Source: UBA12079 sp964608745 (lineage in GTDB: Bacteria; Patescibacteriota; Minisyncoccia; Phycocordibacterales; UBA12079). Taken from it: DNA of 35,077 bases. Numbering within the stretch: position 1 is the first letter of the stretch; each line of letters begins with the position of its first letter. This document shows, in pieces, positions 7,145 through 15,110 of the stretch. The position numbers and the translations under genes were made by a program. The stretch is from positions 1 to 35,077 of the forward strand of contig CAZSPC010000010.1 of the NCBI GenBank assembly GCA_964608745.1, in the 5' to 3' direction. The notes below the pieces were generated by a model. It searched no databases, was not told the origin of the DNA, and saw nothing but the letters and a program-made list of their open reading frames with translations.

Positions 7145-7154
7145 CTTCTCTATT

Positions 7155-8183
7155 TTAAACTATAATATATCGTTCTTTCGCATCTCTTTTAAAATGTTTT
7201 GGATCTTGAAGATTTACAATAATAGTATTTTCTTTCACATATCTTTCGTTCAAAACCTTGTCAATAATTTCTTGTCGAGTTAGTGGTCCATATTTATCAA
7301 GAACAGATTTGATAACATCTCTTACAACACCCCCAGTATAACCCCAATCAGTTAGAGCATACAAGCCTCTCCCAACCAACACAAACCGCGGATCTTTAAT
7401 CAATTCATTATGACAAGTTGCCACATGAGCATTTTTACCAAAATTATCTTTAATAGTTTTTGCTACTTCCCTAAAATGCAGGGGAGAACCATGTTGTCGA
7501 ATAGAAAGGTATGCGTAGTCCCTGATTCCTTTGGCATTAATATTATTTGATTCAGCTAATCCCCATTCGTTAAACGGATTATTATCAATTTCTTTTGAAA
7601 TTCCAAACCATCTTTTGATTACATCATTTTTCTTGTACTTTGGTTCAACACCGTCAATTTTTTGCAAAAAAAGACCGATAATATCTTCTTCTGGGTGCAA
7701 GTCTTCAGCCGACAAGTCGTCTCTTACGGCCAATAAAGAATTATGAACCGAATCAGCTAGTGAATGATCAATATGCCATCTTGATTTAAAATATTTATTT
7801 TCTTTTTCTTTGTAGAAAGAATCTCCCAAAACAAGTAAAAAGTGTACATGATTTTGAACAGCCGGCTTGTTTGAAATATAGCCCAGTAACTCCTCTTCAG
7901 AAACAATACCTCCCAAGTCTCTAATTAGAGAATATAGTTCATCAAAAATCGCTGTTTCTTTTTGGAAAGCCTCAGATTTTCTGATGTTTCGCAAAGCATT
8001 AGCCTCAATTTGTCTTACTCTTTCCCGAGTAATTCCATATCCCTTTCCAATAGCTTCCAAGGTTGTTTTTTGTGCACCATCGTCCAAACCGAATCTTCGC
8101 ACAATGACATCACAAGATCTCTCGGGTAGAACCGAAAGGAATTTCTTTGTTGTTTTATTAGGATTTACTTTTGTTTTTGCCAT
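7155..8183 (-). CDS. Sigma70 region 4-like / HARE-type HTH regulator
   Basis: A 342-aa DNA-binding protein. Residues about 15-70 match sigma-70 region 4 (LPERSCDVIVRRFGLDDG then GITRERVRQIEANALRNIR, a -35-type helix-turn-helix), but no region 2 or 3 precedes it. A later domain, about 215-290, has the HARE-HTH pattern (AYLSIRQHGSPLHFREVAKTI then DPRFVLVGRGLYALTDWG), also found in the RNA polymerase delta subunit, and a winged-helix-like tail follows. The frame opens at 8243, but ATG 8183 begins MAKTKVNPN and avoids translating a repeat element, so 8183 is chosen. It probably acts with RNA polymerase as a regulator or accessory factor; that role is inferred from domains. Confidence 0.8.
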   Translation of the reverse strand: MAKTKVNPNKTTKKFLSVLPERSCDVIVRRFGLDDGAQKTTLEAIGKGYGITRERVRQIEANALRNIRKSEAFQKETAIFDELYSLIRDLGGIVSEEELLGYISNKPAVQNHVHFLLVLGDSFYKEKENKYFKSRWHIDHSLADSVHNSLLAVRDDLSAEDLHPEEDIIGLFLQKIDGVEPKYKKNDVIKRWFGISKEIDNNPFNEWGLAESNNINAKGIRDYAYLSIRQHGSPLHFREVAKTIKDNFGKNAHVATCHNELIKDPRFVLVGRGLYALTDWGYTGGVVRDVIKSVLDKYGPLTRQEIIDKVLNERYVKENTIIVNLQDPKHFKRDAKERYIIV

Positions 8184-8190
8184 AATTTTA

Positions 8191-8291
8191 ATAGGGTTTA
8201 GCGTATAGCGTTTAGGGTTATAGTGAAAAAATTTGCATAGCAAATTTTTTATTTTTTTACTACAACCCTAAACGCTAACCCCTAGACGCTT
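8191..8291. repeat. Junction hairpin element, TAGCGTTTAGGG word class
   Basis: The core is AAAAAATTTG (8226-8235) with CAAATTTTTT (8241-8250). GTTTAGGGTTATAGT (8210-8224) pairs with ACTACAACCCTAAAC (8259-8273). The outer flanks are degenerate repeats of GCGTATA/GCGTTTA on the left and AACGCTA/GACGCTT on the right. Confidence 0.8.
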
Positions 8292-8376
8292 ACTTAATTT
8301 ATTGCATTTACATTAGCATTATTGAAAAATAAAGTCAAGCTTTTTTATTAGGTTTTATTGGTACAAAATAACGTAA

Positions 8377-8414
8377 AAAATACTGATTTAATTACATAAT
8401 TAAATCAGTATTTT
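8377..8414 (-). terminator. Terminator of the 79-aa membrane protein gene
   Basis: AAAATACTGATTTAATT (8377-8393) pairs perfectly with AATTAAATCAGTATTTT (8398-8414), with T-runs on both sides. Confidence 0.8.
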
Positions 8415-8421
8415 AATGTAT

Positions 8422-8661
8422 CTAATCGTAGACTTGAGGATTCAGTCCTTTAGTACCTTTGTCTAAAAAATTAATGTAAAGTGAAAAAACATGAACCAAT
8501 GCAACGATTAGGTATAGGGGTAATACAACCGATGCGTTTGTTACAAAAATTGCAATTGGATCATCAAACAACTCTTTTATTCCTATTTCTTTAACATAGA
8601 ATGTAAGAATAGGAATAAACAGGTAAATAATTCCAAAAGAAATATTTATATATACCTTCAT
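8422..8661 (-). CDS. Small membrane protein
   Basis: A 79-aa protein with two long hydrophobic helices (about residues 5-25 and 40-64), ending KGTKGLNPQVYD. Family unknown. The open frame extends to 8679, but that extension contains the SD site itself (AAGGGAG at 8671-8677). ATG 8661 lies 9 nt after it, so 8661 is the start. A sigma70-like promoter is upstream and a terminator follows, giving a self-contained single-gene cassette between lepA and the sigma-4/HTH gene. Confidence 0.7.
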   Translation of the reverse strand: MKVYINISFGIIYLFIPILTFYVKEIGIKELFDDPIAIFVTNASVVLPLYLIVALVHVFSLYINFLDKGTKGLNPQVYD

Positions 8662-8716
8662 AATACTACTCCCTTTCAAAGTTTTTATCTTTTACATCCT
8701 TCTATTTCTAATCACA

Positions 8717-8746
8717 TTTATAACACAAAACTAACGATAAAAGCAA
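8717..8746 (-). promoter_or_regulatory. Promoter of the 79-aa membrane protein gene
   Basis: On the minus strand: TTGCTT (8746-8741), 18-bp spacer, TATAAA (8722-8717). It gives a leader of about 50 nt carrying the SD site. Confidence 0.5.
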
Positions 8747-8770
8747 CCCTTTAAGAAAATTCTAATTCAA

Positions 8771-10567
8771 TTAATTATTCTTCATCATTTTTAGAAATGT
8801 ATCTTGTGAAATATTTACCCTTCCCCTCTCTTTCATTTTCTTCTTTCCTTTCTTTTGTTTTTCTCTTAATTTCATCTTTCGGGTAATATCTCCACCATAT
8901 AATTTAGCAGTTACATCTTTTCGATAAGCCTTTACGGTTTTTGAGGAAACAATCCTACCAGAAACTTTTGCTTGCACTTTCATAACAAAATTTTGTCTCG
9001 GTAAAATTTCGTGTAGTTTTTCAACTGATTTTTTAGCTTCCTCTTCTATTCTCTTTCTAGAAATTACCTTACAAAAAGGAGTTTGGATTTCATCAGCAAT
9101 TAAAATATCCATCCTAACCACATCAGCATCTCTATACTCTCCCACTTCATAAGAAAGTGATGCAAAACCAGATGTTTCTGATTTTAATTCGTCAAAAAAT
9201 CCACGCATCAATTCTCGCAAAGGCATTTCGGCTTTTATTTCATTTCGTCCATCCCCAAAATCAATATTAGAAACAACTTGCCCTTCGTGGTGATAAAACA
9301 ATTGTGAAATTGCACCAGAATATTCTCCTGGGGTAATAATTTTTACTACTACCCAAGGTTCTTTTACTTCAATGACATCTCCATGATCTGGAAAAAGAGA
9401 TGGATTGTAAATTGTCTTTTCTGCACCATCTTTTAATTTAATTTCATAAATGATAGTTGGCTGGGTTATAACCAACTCTAAGTTAAATTCCCTTTTTAAT
9501 CTTTCAGTAATAATTTCCAAATGCAACATCCCCAAAAAACCACACCTAAACCCACGCCCAAGAGAACCCGATGTTTCTTCCTCAAAAGAAATGGATGAAT
9601 CTAAAAGTTGTAATTTTGATAGTGCATTTTTTAATATTTCAAAATCATCTTGATCCTCAGGATAAATAGATGCCCAGACAACCGGGGCTGGCTTTTGGTA
9701 GCCCTCGAGCGCGGGAGATGGGTTCTTCACAGAAACAACTGTATCTCCAACCGATACAATTCCTGGTTTTTTTATACCAGTTACAATATATCCAATTTCT
9801 CCAACTGATAATCTTGATTTTTTAACTTCTTCAGGAGTAAAAATCCCCACCTCGCTTGGTTTAAATTTTTCGTTAACTACCTTAAAAAGCAGTGTGTCAT
9901 TTTTCTTTACTTCACCACTAAAAACTCTTGTATATAAAATAACTCCTTTATTGGGGTGGTATGCAAAATCAAAAACCAGAGATTGTAAATTGGTGTCTTT
10001 GGGTTCTTCGGGAGCTGGAATTTTTTTTATAATTTTCTCAAACAACTCCTCTACTCCACCACCTGTTTTTCCAGAAGTCTCGATTATGTCATCCATATCA
10101 ACATCCAATAATATGGCGATTTCTTCTTTTACTTCCTCTACACGTGCAATGGGTGAATCAACTTTTGAAATGGCTGGGATTATTTTAAGGCCTGCTTTTT
10201 TAGCCATATCCAATGTAGTAAAAGTCTGAGCCTGCACACCCTGAGTAGCATCCACCAATAAAACGGCACCTTCCACAGCTTTCATTGCCCTAGAAACTTC
10301 ATAGGCAAAATCAATATGCCCAGGTGTATCAATTAGATTAAAAATATAGTCTTCCCCCTCGTAGTTGTATTGTAGACGAACAGGAGCCATCTTGATTGTA
10401 ATCCCCCTTTCTTGCTCAAGCTCCATAGTATCTAACACCTGGTCTCTCATTTTTCTGTCTTCAACAGTCGAGGTTTTTTCTAACATCCTATCTGACAAAG
10501 TAGATTTGCCATGATCGATATGAGCGATAATTGAAAAGTTTCTGATGTTTTTTAAATTTGTATTCAT
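8771..10567 (-). CDS. lepA: Elongation factor 4 (LepA)
   Basis: A ribosome-associated translational GTPase that acts on stalled or misfolded ribosome complexes. 598 residues, full length. G1 is AHIDHGKSTL, the switch region is ERGITIKMAPVRLQY, G3 is DTPGHIDF, and G4 appears as SKVDSP in place of NKxD (Ser for Asn). The C-terminal LepA domain is present (YEVGEYRDADVVRMDILI, then RQNFVMKVQAKVSGRIVSSK, GGDITRKMKLREKQKKGKKK). The ATG has no SD; TAATCT lies 6 nt before it. It is separated from the 79-aa cassette and from an ORFan pair on its other side. Confidence 0.96.
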   Translation of the reverse strand: MNTNLKNIRNFSIIAHIDHGKSTLSDRMLEKTSTVEDRKMRDQVLDTMELEQERGITIKMAPVRLQYNYEGEDYIFNLIDTPGHIDFAYEVSRAMKAVEGAVLLVDATQGVQAQTFTTLDMAKKAGLKIIPAISKVDSPIARVEEVKEEIAILLDVDMDDIIETSGKTGGGVEELFEKIIKKIPAPEEPKDTNLQSLVFDFAYHPNKGVILYTRVFSGEVKKNDTLLFKVVNEKFKPSEVGIFTPEEVKKSRLSVGEIGYIVTGIKKPGIVSVGDTVVSVKNPSPALEGYQKPAPVVWASIYPEDQDDFEILKNALSKLQLLDSSISFEEETSGSLGRGFRCGFLGMLHLEIITERLKREFNLELVITQPTIIYEIKLKDGAEKTIYNPSLFPDHGDVIEVKEPWVVVKIITPGEYSGAISQLFYHHEGQVVSNIDFGDGRNEIKAEMPLRELMRGFFDELKSETSGFASLSYEVGEYRDADVVRMDILIADEIQTPFCKVISRKRIEEEAKKSVEKLHEILPRQNFVMKVQAKVSGRIVSSKTVKAYRKDVTAKLYGGDITRKMKLREKQKKGKKKMKERGRVNISQDTFLKMMKNN

Positions 10568-10596
10568 GATTACAGATTAGTATAGATTAGTAGGTG

Positions 10597-10995
10597 TTAA
10601 GACACAAGCAAAAACACCCTGCAATTTATTGCAGGGTGCGGAGGGGGTCTTCCTCTTGAAAATGCCGGGAACCAGTATTCTTTGGTTTGAGTTGCAAATT
10701 TTAAATCTTCCGCTAAAATCCCAATCGACAAAAAATCTTTTTGAAGAAAAGGGTTTTTTGTTTTTGGTTTTTTATCCGAAATAACAAAATCTTCAAAATC
10801 AATTTCCGGAATTTCAACTCTTTCTGGGCAACTTAATTCCAAAACATAATCTGAATAATCCAAATCAATAGGTTCTGAAAAACAACTATCGATTACCGCC
10901 AAACAGTCGGGGTAATCATTTTTCATAATTGCTGTTAAACGCATTAATTCAGAAATACTAACATCTGAACCAACAACAAGAAGTTTACCGACCAT
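10597..10995 (-). CDS. Hypothetical 132-aa ORFan; reads through its terminator
   Basis: An acidic, probably soluble protein of unknown function (DYPDCLAVIDSC, DLDYSDYVLELSCPERVEIP). GGAG is well spaced before ATG 10995, and it follows the 3-helix gene by 20 bases, so the two form one unit. The last residues (RGRPPPHPAINCRVFLLVS) are encoded by the terminator hairpin at 10615-10638. In a neighbouring frame the sequence would end FQEEDPLRTLQ with a TAA in the hairpin loop. A C-terminal frameshift or a lost stop is therefore likely. Confidence 0.6.
   Translation of the reverse strand: MVGKLLVVGSDVSISELMRLTAIMKNDYPDCLAVIDSCFSEPIDLDYSDYVLELSCPERVEIPEIDFEDFVISDKKPKTKNPFLQKDFLSIGILAEDLKFATQTKEYWFPAFSRGRPPPHPAINCRVFLLVS
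10615..10638 (-). terminator. Terminator inside the 3' end of the 132-aa gene
   Basis: CACCCTGCAAT (10615-10625) pairs with ATTGCAGGGTG (10628-10638). On the minus strand TTTTTG follows. It overlaps the annotated reading frame. Confidence 0.8.
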
Positions 10996-11015
10996 TTTTT
11001 CTCCTTCAAAATAGT

Positions 11016-11348
11016 TTAGGACAAAAAGTATTTAATAACCCAAACTTCAGAATAACCAATAGTAAATAAAACAACACAAATCAACCACAAAAAGGTCGAT
11101 ATCTTTAAAATATTTTTTACTACATGCTGATCTACAAGATTTGGAAGAAAAAGAGCAATTATCGATGTAGACAAAAACAGCGAAAGGAGGCACCACCATC
11201 CTATATCAAAAAACATTAAAATCCCACAACCATACACCAAAAGAGAAAGTATGGTAATTCCAAGTATTGAAAAAGAAACAGTATAAGGACAAACCTTATA
11301 TCTTTTATTTTCCACCCTATTTTCTTTAATACTAGTTTGTGTAGACAT
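11016..11348 (-). CDS. Three-helix membrane protein
   Basis: A 110-aa protein with three predicted membrane segments (about residues 24-46, 52-71 and 80-105) after a charged N-terminus (MSTQTSIKENRVENKRYK). Family unknown. AAAGGAG is well placed before ATG 11348. The 132-aa ORFan follows after 20 bases with its own SD. Together they form a two-gene cassette between rseP and lepA. Nothing suggests a specific job. Confidence 0.65.
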   Translation of the reverse strand: MSTQTSIKENRVENKRYKVCPYTVSFSILGITILSLLVYGCGILMFFDIGWWCLLSLFLSTSIIALFLPNLVDQHVVKNILKISTFLWLICVVLFTIGYSEVWVIKYFLS

Positions 11349-11445
11349 TACATTCTCCTTTTTATATATAATTTTATTTTCAATAAAACTAATTCTCTAA
11401 ATTCCAAACACCTTATATCACAAAAACTAAAAATAAACAAACAAA

Positions 11446-11476
11446 AAAGAATTTTGAGCGTAGCTCAAAATTCTTT
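11446..11476. repeat. A/T-stem hairpin with GC tip
   Basis: AAAGAATTTTGAGC (11446-11459), loop GTA, GCTCAAAATTCTTT (11463-11476): a perfect 14-bp stem in the 267-bp gap between the three-helix gene and rseP. Confidence 0.75.
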
Positions 11477-11500
11477 CAAATGAAAATTGAAAATTCGTAA

Positions 11501-11590
11501 ACCCACGCACCTTTCATATCATTATTAAAGATACGAAAATTACTTAACTGTTCACCGTCTAAAAGACAATGATACGAAAGGTGTGTGGGT
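11501..11590. repeat. Long-loop hairpin after rseP
   Basis: ACCCACGCACCTTTC (11501-11515) pairs with GAAAGGTGTGTGGGT (11576-11590), with one G-T pair. AAATTGAAAATT-type words flank both sides. It may shape the rseP transcript end; no clear T-tract is adjacent. Confidence 0.6.
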
Positions 11591-11615
11591 AAATTGAAAA
11601 TTCAAACTTTTTTAT

Positions 11616-12707
11616 TTAAAAAAGTTTGATTATATCGTTATAGGTAACAGCAACCATTAAAGTAATCAAAAGAACAAACCCAACCAAATTCAAAGAATTG
11701 GCAATAACAGGTTTTATATTTCTCCTAATAATAGATTCAATCCCCAAGAAAACAAGTCGTCCTCCATCGAGAGCTGGAAAAGGAATAAGATTAATAACTG
11801 CCAAGTTAATTGAGATAAACGCTGTAAAATTAAGCAAGTAAATCCATCCAAACTGTGCCGCACTATCTACCATCCCAGCAATTCCAACCGGACCTGCAAT
11901 TTGCGACAGAGAACCAGTCCCCTGAATTAAATCAACAACAAACAAAGTCAAGCCAACTGCAACTGCACCAAATAAACTAATAGTTAGTACTAAACTTTCC
12001 CAGATAGCTTTGCGGATCGGTAATTTAACCGTACCAATTGTGTCAGCGATGATTCCAATAGCAACCTGCTCTTCAATCAAACCATCAACCGGCGTTACAA
12101 AAGCAGTCATTGTTTCCTCTCCCCTTTGATATAAAACCTTTATTTCTTTTTCAGGATACATCGCAATAAATACTTGCATTTCATTTTCAGTAAAATTTTG
12201 AATAGAGCCAGAACCTGCTTCCATGAACAAAAGCTTGTCTCCAATACCCAATCCTGCATCATATGCAGGTGAATCTTTGGCTACATCGATGATAACAACA
12301 CTTGGATTTTTTATTTCTTCTTGTGGAAATTGATCAGTCGACACCGGTAAGCCAACCAAAAAACCAAAAGTTATCAAAAACCAAGCAAAAATAAGATTAA
12401 AAGTGACCCCTGCACCAATAGCTAGCGCTTGGATATATCTTGGCTTGTTTACCATACTTCTGTGGCTGTCTGAACCACTAATCGACTCGTCATCTGGATC
12501 TTCGCCAAAAATTTTCACGAAACCACCTAACGGAATCAGGTTAATAGAATATTCTGTTTCGCCTTTCTTTATAGAAAAAAGTTTCGGAGGAAAACCAATT
12601 CCAAACTCATCTACTCTCATCCCTGTTTTTTTAGCAACAATAAAATGCCCAAATTCATGGACTAAGATTAGGATGGCTAGGATGATTATAAAAAGTATTA
12701 CAGTCAT
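11616..12707 (-). CDS. rseP: Site-2 membrane metalloprotease (RseP family)
   Basis: An intramembrane zinc protease that cleaves membrane-bound regulators or signal-peptide remnants. The zinc site HEFGH is at residues 17-21 in the first helix. A single PDZ domain spans about 125-190 (VAKDSPAYDAGLGIGDKLL), and the second metal motif is FPALDGGRL near residue 310. It has four membrane helices. Length 363 fits the one-PDZ form. The ATG lies 8 bases after the HEPN-like gene stop, with no SD. In most bacteria frr is followed by uppS, cdsA, dxr and rseP; here a HEPN-like pair fills the gap between frr and rseP. Confidence 0.93.
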   Translation of the reverse strand: MTVILFIIILAILILVHEFGHFIVAKKTGMRVDEFGIGFPPKLFSIKKGETEYSINLIPLGGFVKIFGEDPDDESISGSDSHRSMVNKPRYIQALAIGAGVTFNLIFAWFLITFGFLVGLPVSTDQFPQEEIKNPSVVIIDVAKDSPAYDAGLGIGDKLLFMEAGSGSIQNFTENEMQVFIAMYPEKEIKVLYQRGEETMTAFVTPVDGLIEEQVAIGIIADTIGTVKLPIRKAIWESLVLTISLFGAVAVGLTLFVVDLIQGTGSLSQIAGPVGIAGMVDSAAQFGWIYLLNFTAFISINLAVINLIPFPALDGGRLVFLGIESIIRRNIKPVIANSLNLVGFVLLITLMVAVTYNDIIKLF

Positions 12708-12715
12708 AATTTAAA

Positions 12716-13249
12716 TTATTTAAAAATATCTTTAACTTCTTTCGCAACAGAAAAAACAAACTCAATATCTTTTTTAGAATAGTCTTTTATAATTTTATGC
12801 CGACTTAAATGTTGATCATTTCTCAAATCTCTAACCTTATCAACTTTTTTATAAATTGTCTTGCTGATAATTTTCTTTTCATACAACAAATCATTAATTT
12901 GACCAAGATTTAACTTTTTAAAATCTATATTTTTTCTAATTTCTTTATAATTACCAGCTACTATTTTATGATTTTTGTTAACTTGGAACAGCTCATTCTT
13001 TTTATTATATTCAAAACGCCATTCACTCTTTTCTAAATCTTTTTCTGAAAAACTTTCTTTTAATAAATAAAACAAAAGCGCCTCTACGATAGAGGCTGTG
13101 TGAATTATTATCGTTTTACGAAAACTACTTCTAGATAATTTATTATATTTCCTATCATCTAACGAAGAAATCAAATCTAAAATATGCTTAAAAGTCACAT
13201 CTAAATTTTCTTGTAAAACCTTATGTTTTATAAAACCAAACTTACTCAT
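12716..13249 (-). CDS. Putative HEPN-like protein (possible toxin RNase)
   Basis: A 177-aa mostly helical protein. Helix IIIHTASIVEALLFYLL (about 47-63) and the later KVRDLRNDQHLSRHK (138-152) match the HEPN plan, in which a conserved Arg is followed by 4-6 residues and His on a late helix; here R140 and H147, or R143-N144 with H147. HEPN proteins are often ribonucleases of toxin-antitoxin or abortive infection systems. The small gene 13254-13433 ends 4 bases before this ATG, as in a toxin-antitoxin pair. The assignment is by motif only; a non-catalytic HEPN protein is possible. Neither gene has an SD. Confidence 0.5.
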   Translation of the reverse strand: MSKFGFIKHKVLQENLDVTFKHILDLISSLDDRKYNKLSRSSFRKTIIIHTASIVEALLFYLLKESFSEKDLEKSEWRFEYNKKNELFQVNKNHKIVAGNYKEIRKNIDFKKLNLGQINDLLYEKKIISKTIYKKVDKVRDLRNDQHLSRHKIIKDYSKKDIEFVFSVAKEVKDIFK

Positions 13250-13253
13250 AAAA

Positions 13254-13433
13254 TTATGATTTCAACATTGCTGCCAACGATTTATATCCCTTACTTATTA
13301 AATAATCGCCTAATTTCATATTACTACTTACCCCCATATCAATATTAAGATCTTTTTCAACCTCACTTATTTTTGTGTCAAAATTTCTCTCTTTTGCCAA
13401 TACTTTATTTTTCTTTGTTTGTTTTTTGTTCAT
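13254..13433 (-). CDS. Small 59-aa protein, possible antitoxin of the HEPN-like gene
   Basis: Begins at ATG 13433 (MNKKQTKKNKVLAKERNF) and ends at TAA 13254-13256. The N-terminus is basic, followed by an acidic helix (ISEVEKDLNI) and a short C-terminal part MKLGDYLISKGYKSLAAMLK. It ends 4 bases before the HEPN-like ATG, so coupling is very likely. Size and position fit an antitoxin, but I recognise no antitoxin family. It starts 50 bases downstream of frr on the same strand. Confidence 0.55.
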   Translation of the reverse strand: MNKKQTKKNKVLAKERNFDTKISEVEKDLNIDMGVSSNMKLGDYLISKGYKSLAAMLKS

Positions 13434-13482
13434 ATTTAGATACTAACACTTTGTTTATTTATTTTCAAATCCCCTAATCTGT

Positions 13483-14031
13483 TTAAACAGAAATCTCCCC
13501 TTCTTTCTTATCAAACATCTCATCAAATTTTTTATTTGTTTCATCAACAATTTTTTGCATCTCATCTTTCAACCTAAACTTATCATCTTCACTAATTTGC
13601 TTTTCTTTTTCTAGTTGTTGAATTTCTTCCCAAACTTTATCCCTTTCTCCTCTCAGAGAAATTCTTGCTTTTTCAAGCCTTTCTTTCGCTGTTTTGATTA
13701 ATAATTCTCGTCTCTCAGAAGTCAAATCTGGAAAAGAAACTCTAATTCCAGTCCCCCCAACAGATACAGAAACACCTAGATCGGCGTCCGTAATCGCTTT
13801 CTCAATCTCTTTAATTTGTGTCGTATCCCAAGGTGTAATAGTAAGAGTTTTGGCATCTTCCACACCAATATTTGCCATTTGATTTATTGACATCATTGAT
13901 CCGTAAGAATCAACCTTAACATTATCAAGAAGTGCTGGTGAGGCCATTCCTGTTCTAATAGTAGAAAATTCTTTTTGTAACCACTCTTCTACCTCTTGGA
14001 GTTTGTTTTTGAAATTTGTAAAATCAAACAT
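13483..14031 (-). CDS. frr: Ribosome recycling factor
   Basis: Splits post-termination ribosomes together with EF-G. 182 aa, the standard length. Typical sequence is visible: LQKEFSTIRTGMASPALLDNVKVDSYGS near the N-terminus, then ITPWDTTQIKEIEKAI, then IRVSFPDLTSERRELLIKTAKE, and the helical bundle end. ATG 14031 begins directly at the family N-terminus. There is no SD; a word-repeat hairpin element lies just upstream. The small HEPN-associated gene follows 50 bases after the stop. Confidence 0.96.
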   Translation of the reverse strand: MFDFTNFKNKLQEVEEWLQKEFSTIRTGMASPALLDNVKVDSYGSMMSINQMANIGVEDAKTLTITPWDTTQIKEIEKAITDADLGVSVSVGGTGIRVSFPDLTSERRELLIKTAKERLEKARISLRGERDKVWEEIQQLEKEKQISEDDKFRLKDEMQKIVDETNKKFDEMFDKKEGEISV

Positions 14032-14039
14032 GATACTAG

Positions 14040-14137
14040 GGTTTAGGACTTAGCGGTTAGGGTTGTAGGGTTTGAAGATTTTTTTCCTTCGGCAAAAAAT
14101 CTTTGTCTATACGCTAAACGCTGGACGCTATAACGCT
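14040..14137. repeat. Junction hairpin element, TAGCGTTTAGGG word class
   Basis: The core is AAGATTTTTT (14075-14084), CC-ttc-GG, AAAAAATCTT (14094-14103). The left flank repeats TTTAGGACTTAGCGGTTAGGG-like words and the right flank ACGCTAAACGCTGGACGCTA-like words, partly complementary. It fills the gap between the ATP-cone gene stop and the frr start. Confidence 0.8.
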
Positions 14138-14150
14138 CAAAATTAATTTA

Positions 14151-14993
14151 TTAAATATTTGTACATAATTTATTTGCCTCATCTAATACACCAGCTGTCT
14201 TATTTTTAGGAACGCCTGCCTGCCCCAACAAATTTTCACCTCCCGCCTTAACATCTCGACATAAAACAATTCCCTGTTTCAAAAATTCTTGTTTTTCTTT
14301 GTTTGAAAGTGAACTTAAACAAGTCAACGGATGAAGTGCTGTTTTTTGAATTAAATCTTGCAAGTTACCGCCCTCCGGAGGATAATTCCAACCAATCAAT
14401 TCTATTCCAGCACATTTTGCATATTTAATCGCCTTTGAACTAAATTTTGTATTTGTGGCAAGAATTTTTCTAATTCTTTTATTTTCTTTACTTTTAAATA
14501 AACCTCCTTGCTCCAAATCATCAAACCGAGCCTTAACATATAGAGTGGTTTTTAAATCCGATTTAATTCCATGATTATTGTGGAATTTAATTTCAATAAC
14601 AACAAATTCTTGGTCGTTTTCCGCAACTACATCCATCTCATGCAAAACACATCTTCCGTTTACTGTTTCCCCAATATTTACTTTATATCCCTGTACTCGA
14701 AAAATTTCACCCATAAAATCTTCAAAAGGAAAACCGTGTGGACCAAGATCCATAATTGCCCTTTTAACAGAATACTTTGCCGCCAAAACATTTTCTTGCT
14801 TTTTCAGGAGGTTGAAAGCATGCTTGTAAATTTCTTTGGTGGTCATTCCGTCAGTAATTTTTGCTTCAACATCACTGGCTACCTTGTCAGCAACTTTTAA
14901 GACAGCACCCGCCCCAATCAAGGATTTTTTTAATTTCTCAATATCAAAAAGTTCTTTTTCGCCATTGTATTTTGTAATATAAATTTGTTTCAT
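14151..14993 (-). CDS. ATP-cone domain fused to an Mrr-like nuclease
   Basis: A 280-aa protein. Residues about 3-90 form an ATP-cone (IYITKYNGEKELFDIEKLKK, then TTKEIYKHAFNLL), the nucleotide-sensing module of ribonucleotide reductases and NrdR. Residues about 95-190 are a PD-(D/E)xK nuclease core (FMGEIFRVQGYKV, HEMDVVAENDQEF, VVIEIKFHN) of the Mrr restriction-endonuclease type. The rest is a helical tail. The fusion suggests nucleotide-gated DNA cleavage for defence or repair; that is inference. The frame opens at TTG 14999, but ATG 14993 is chosen because TATAAT ends 7 nt before it, as in a leaderless transcript. No SD. Confidence 0.8.
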   Translation of the reverse strand: MKQIYITKYNGEKELFDIEKLKKSLIGAGAVLKVADKVASDVEAKITDGMTTKEIYKHAFNLLKKQENVLAAKYSVKRAIMDLGPHGFPFEDFMGEIFRVQGYKVNIGETVNGRCVLHEMDVVAENDQEFVVIEIKFHNNHGIKSDLKTTLYVKARFDDLEQGGLFKSKENKRIRKILATNTKFSSKAIKYAKCAGIELIGWNYPPEGGNLQDLIQKTALHPLTCLSSLSNKEKQEFLKQGIVLCRDVKAGGENLLGQAGVPKNKTAGVLDEANKLCTNI

Positions 14994-15000
14994 AAACAAG

Positions 15001-15006
15001 ATTATA
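15001..15006 (-). promoter_or_regulatory. -10 box for leaderless start of the ATP-cone gene
   Basis: TATAAT on the minus strand, 7 nt before ATG 14993. No convincing -35 hexamer was seen. Confidence 0.5.
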
Positions 15007-15021
15007 ACACAAAAAGTTTTC

Positions 15022-15110
15022 AGAAATTAGTTTTTAGTTTTTTAAACCTAATAAATTTTACAAAGTAAAATTTATTCACTAAAAACTAAAAACTGTTAAC
15101 TAAAAACTAG
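15022..15110. repeat. Junction hairpin element, ACTAAAAACT word class
   Basis: The core is AATAAATTTTAC (15050-15061), loop AAA, GTAAAATTTATT (15065-15076). The left flank repeats TTAGTTTTTAGTTTTTT, and the right flank repeats ACTAAAAACTAAAAACTG. The right flank reaches the mnmA stop codon (15107-15109). Confidence 0.75.
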
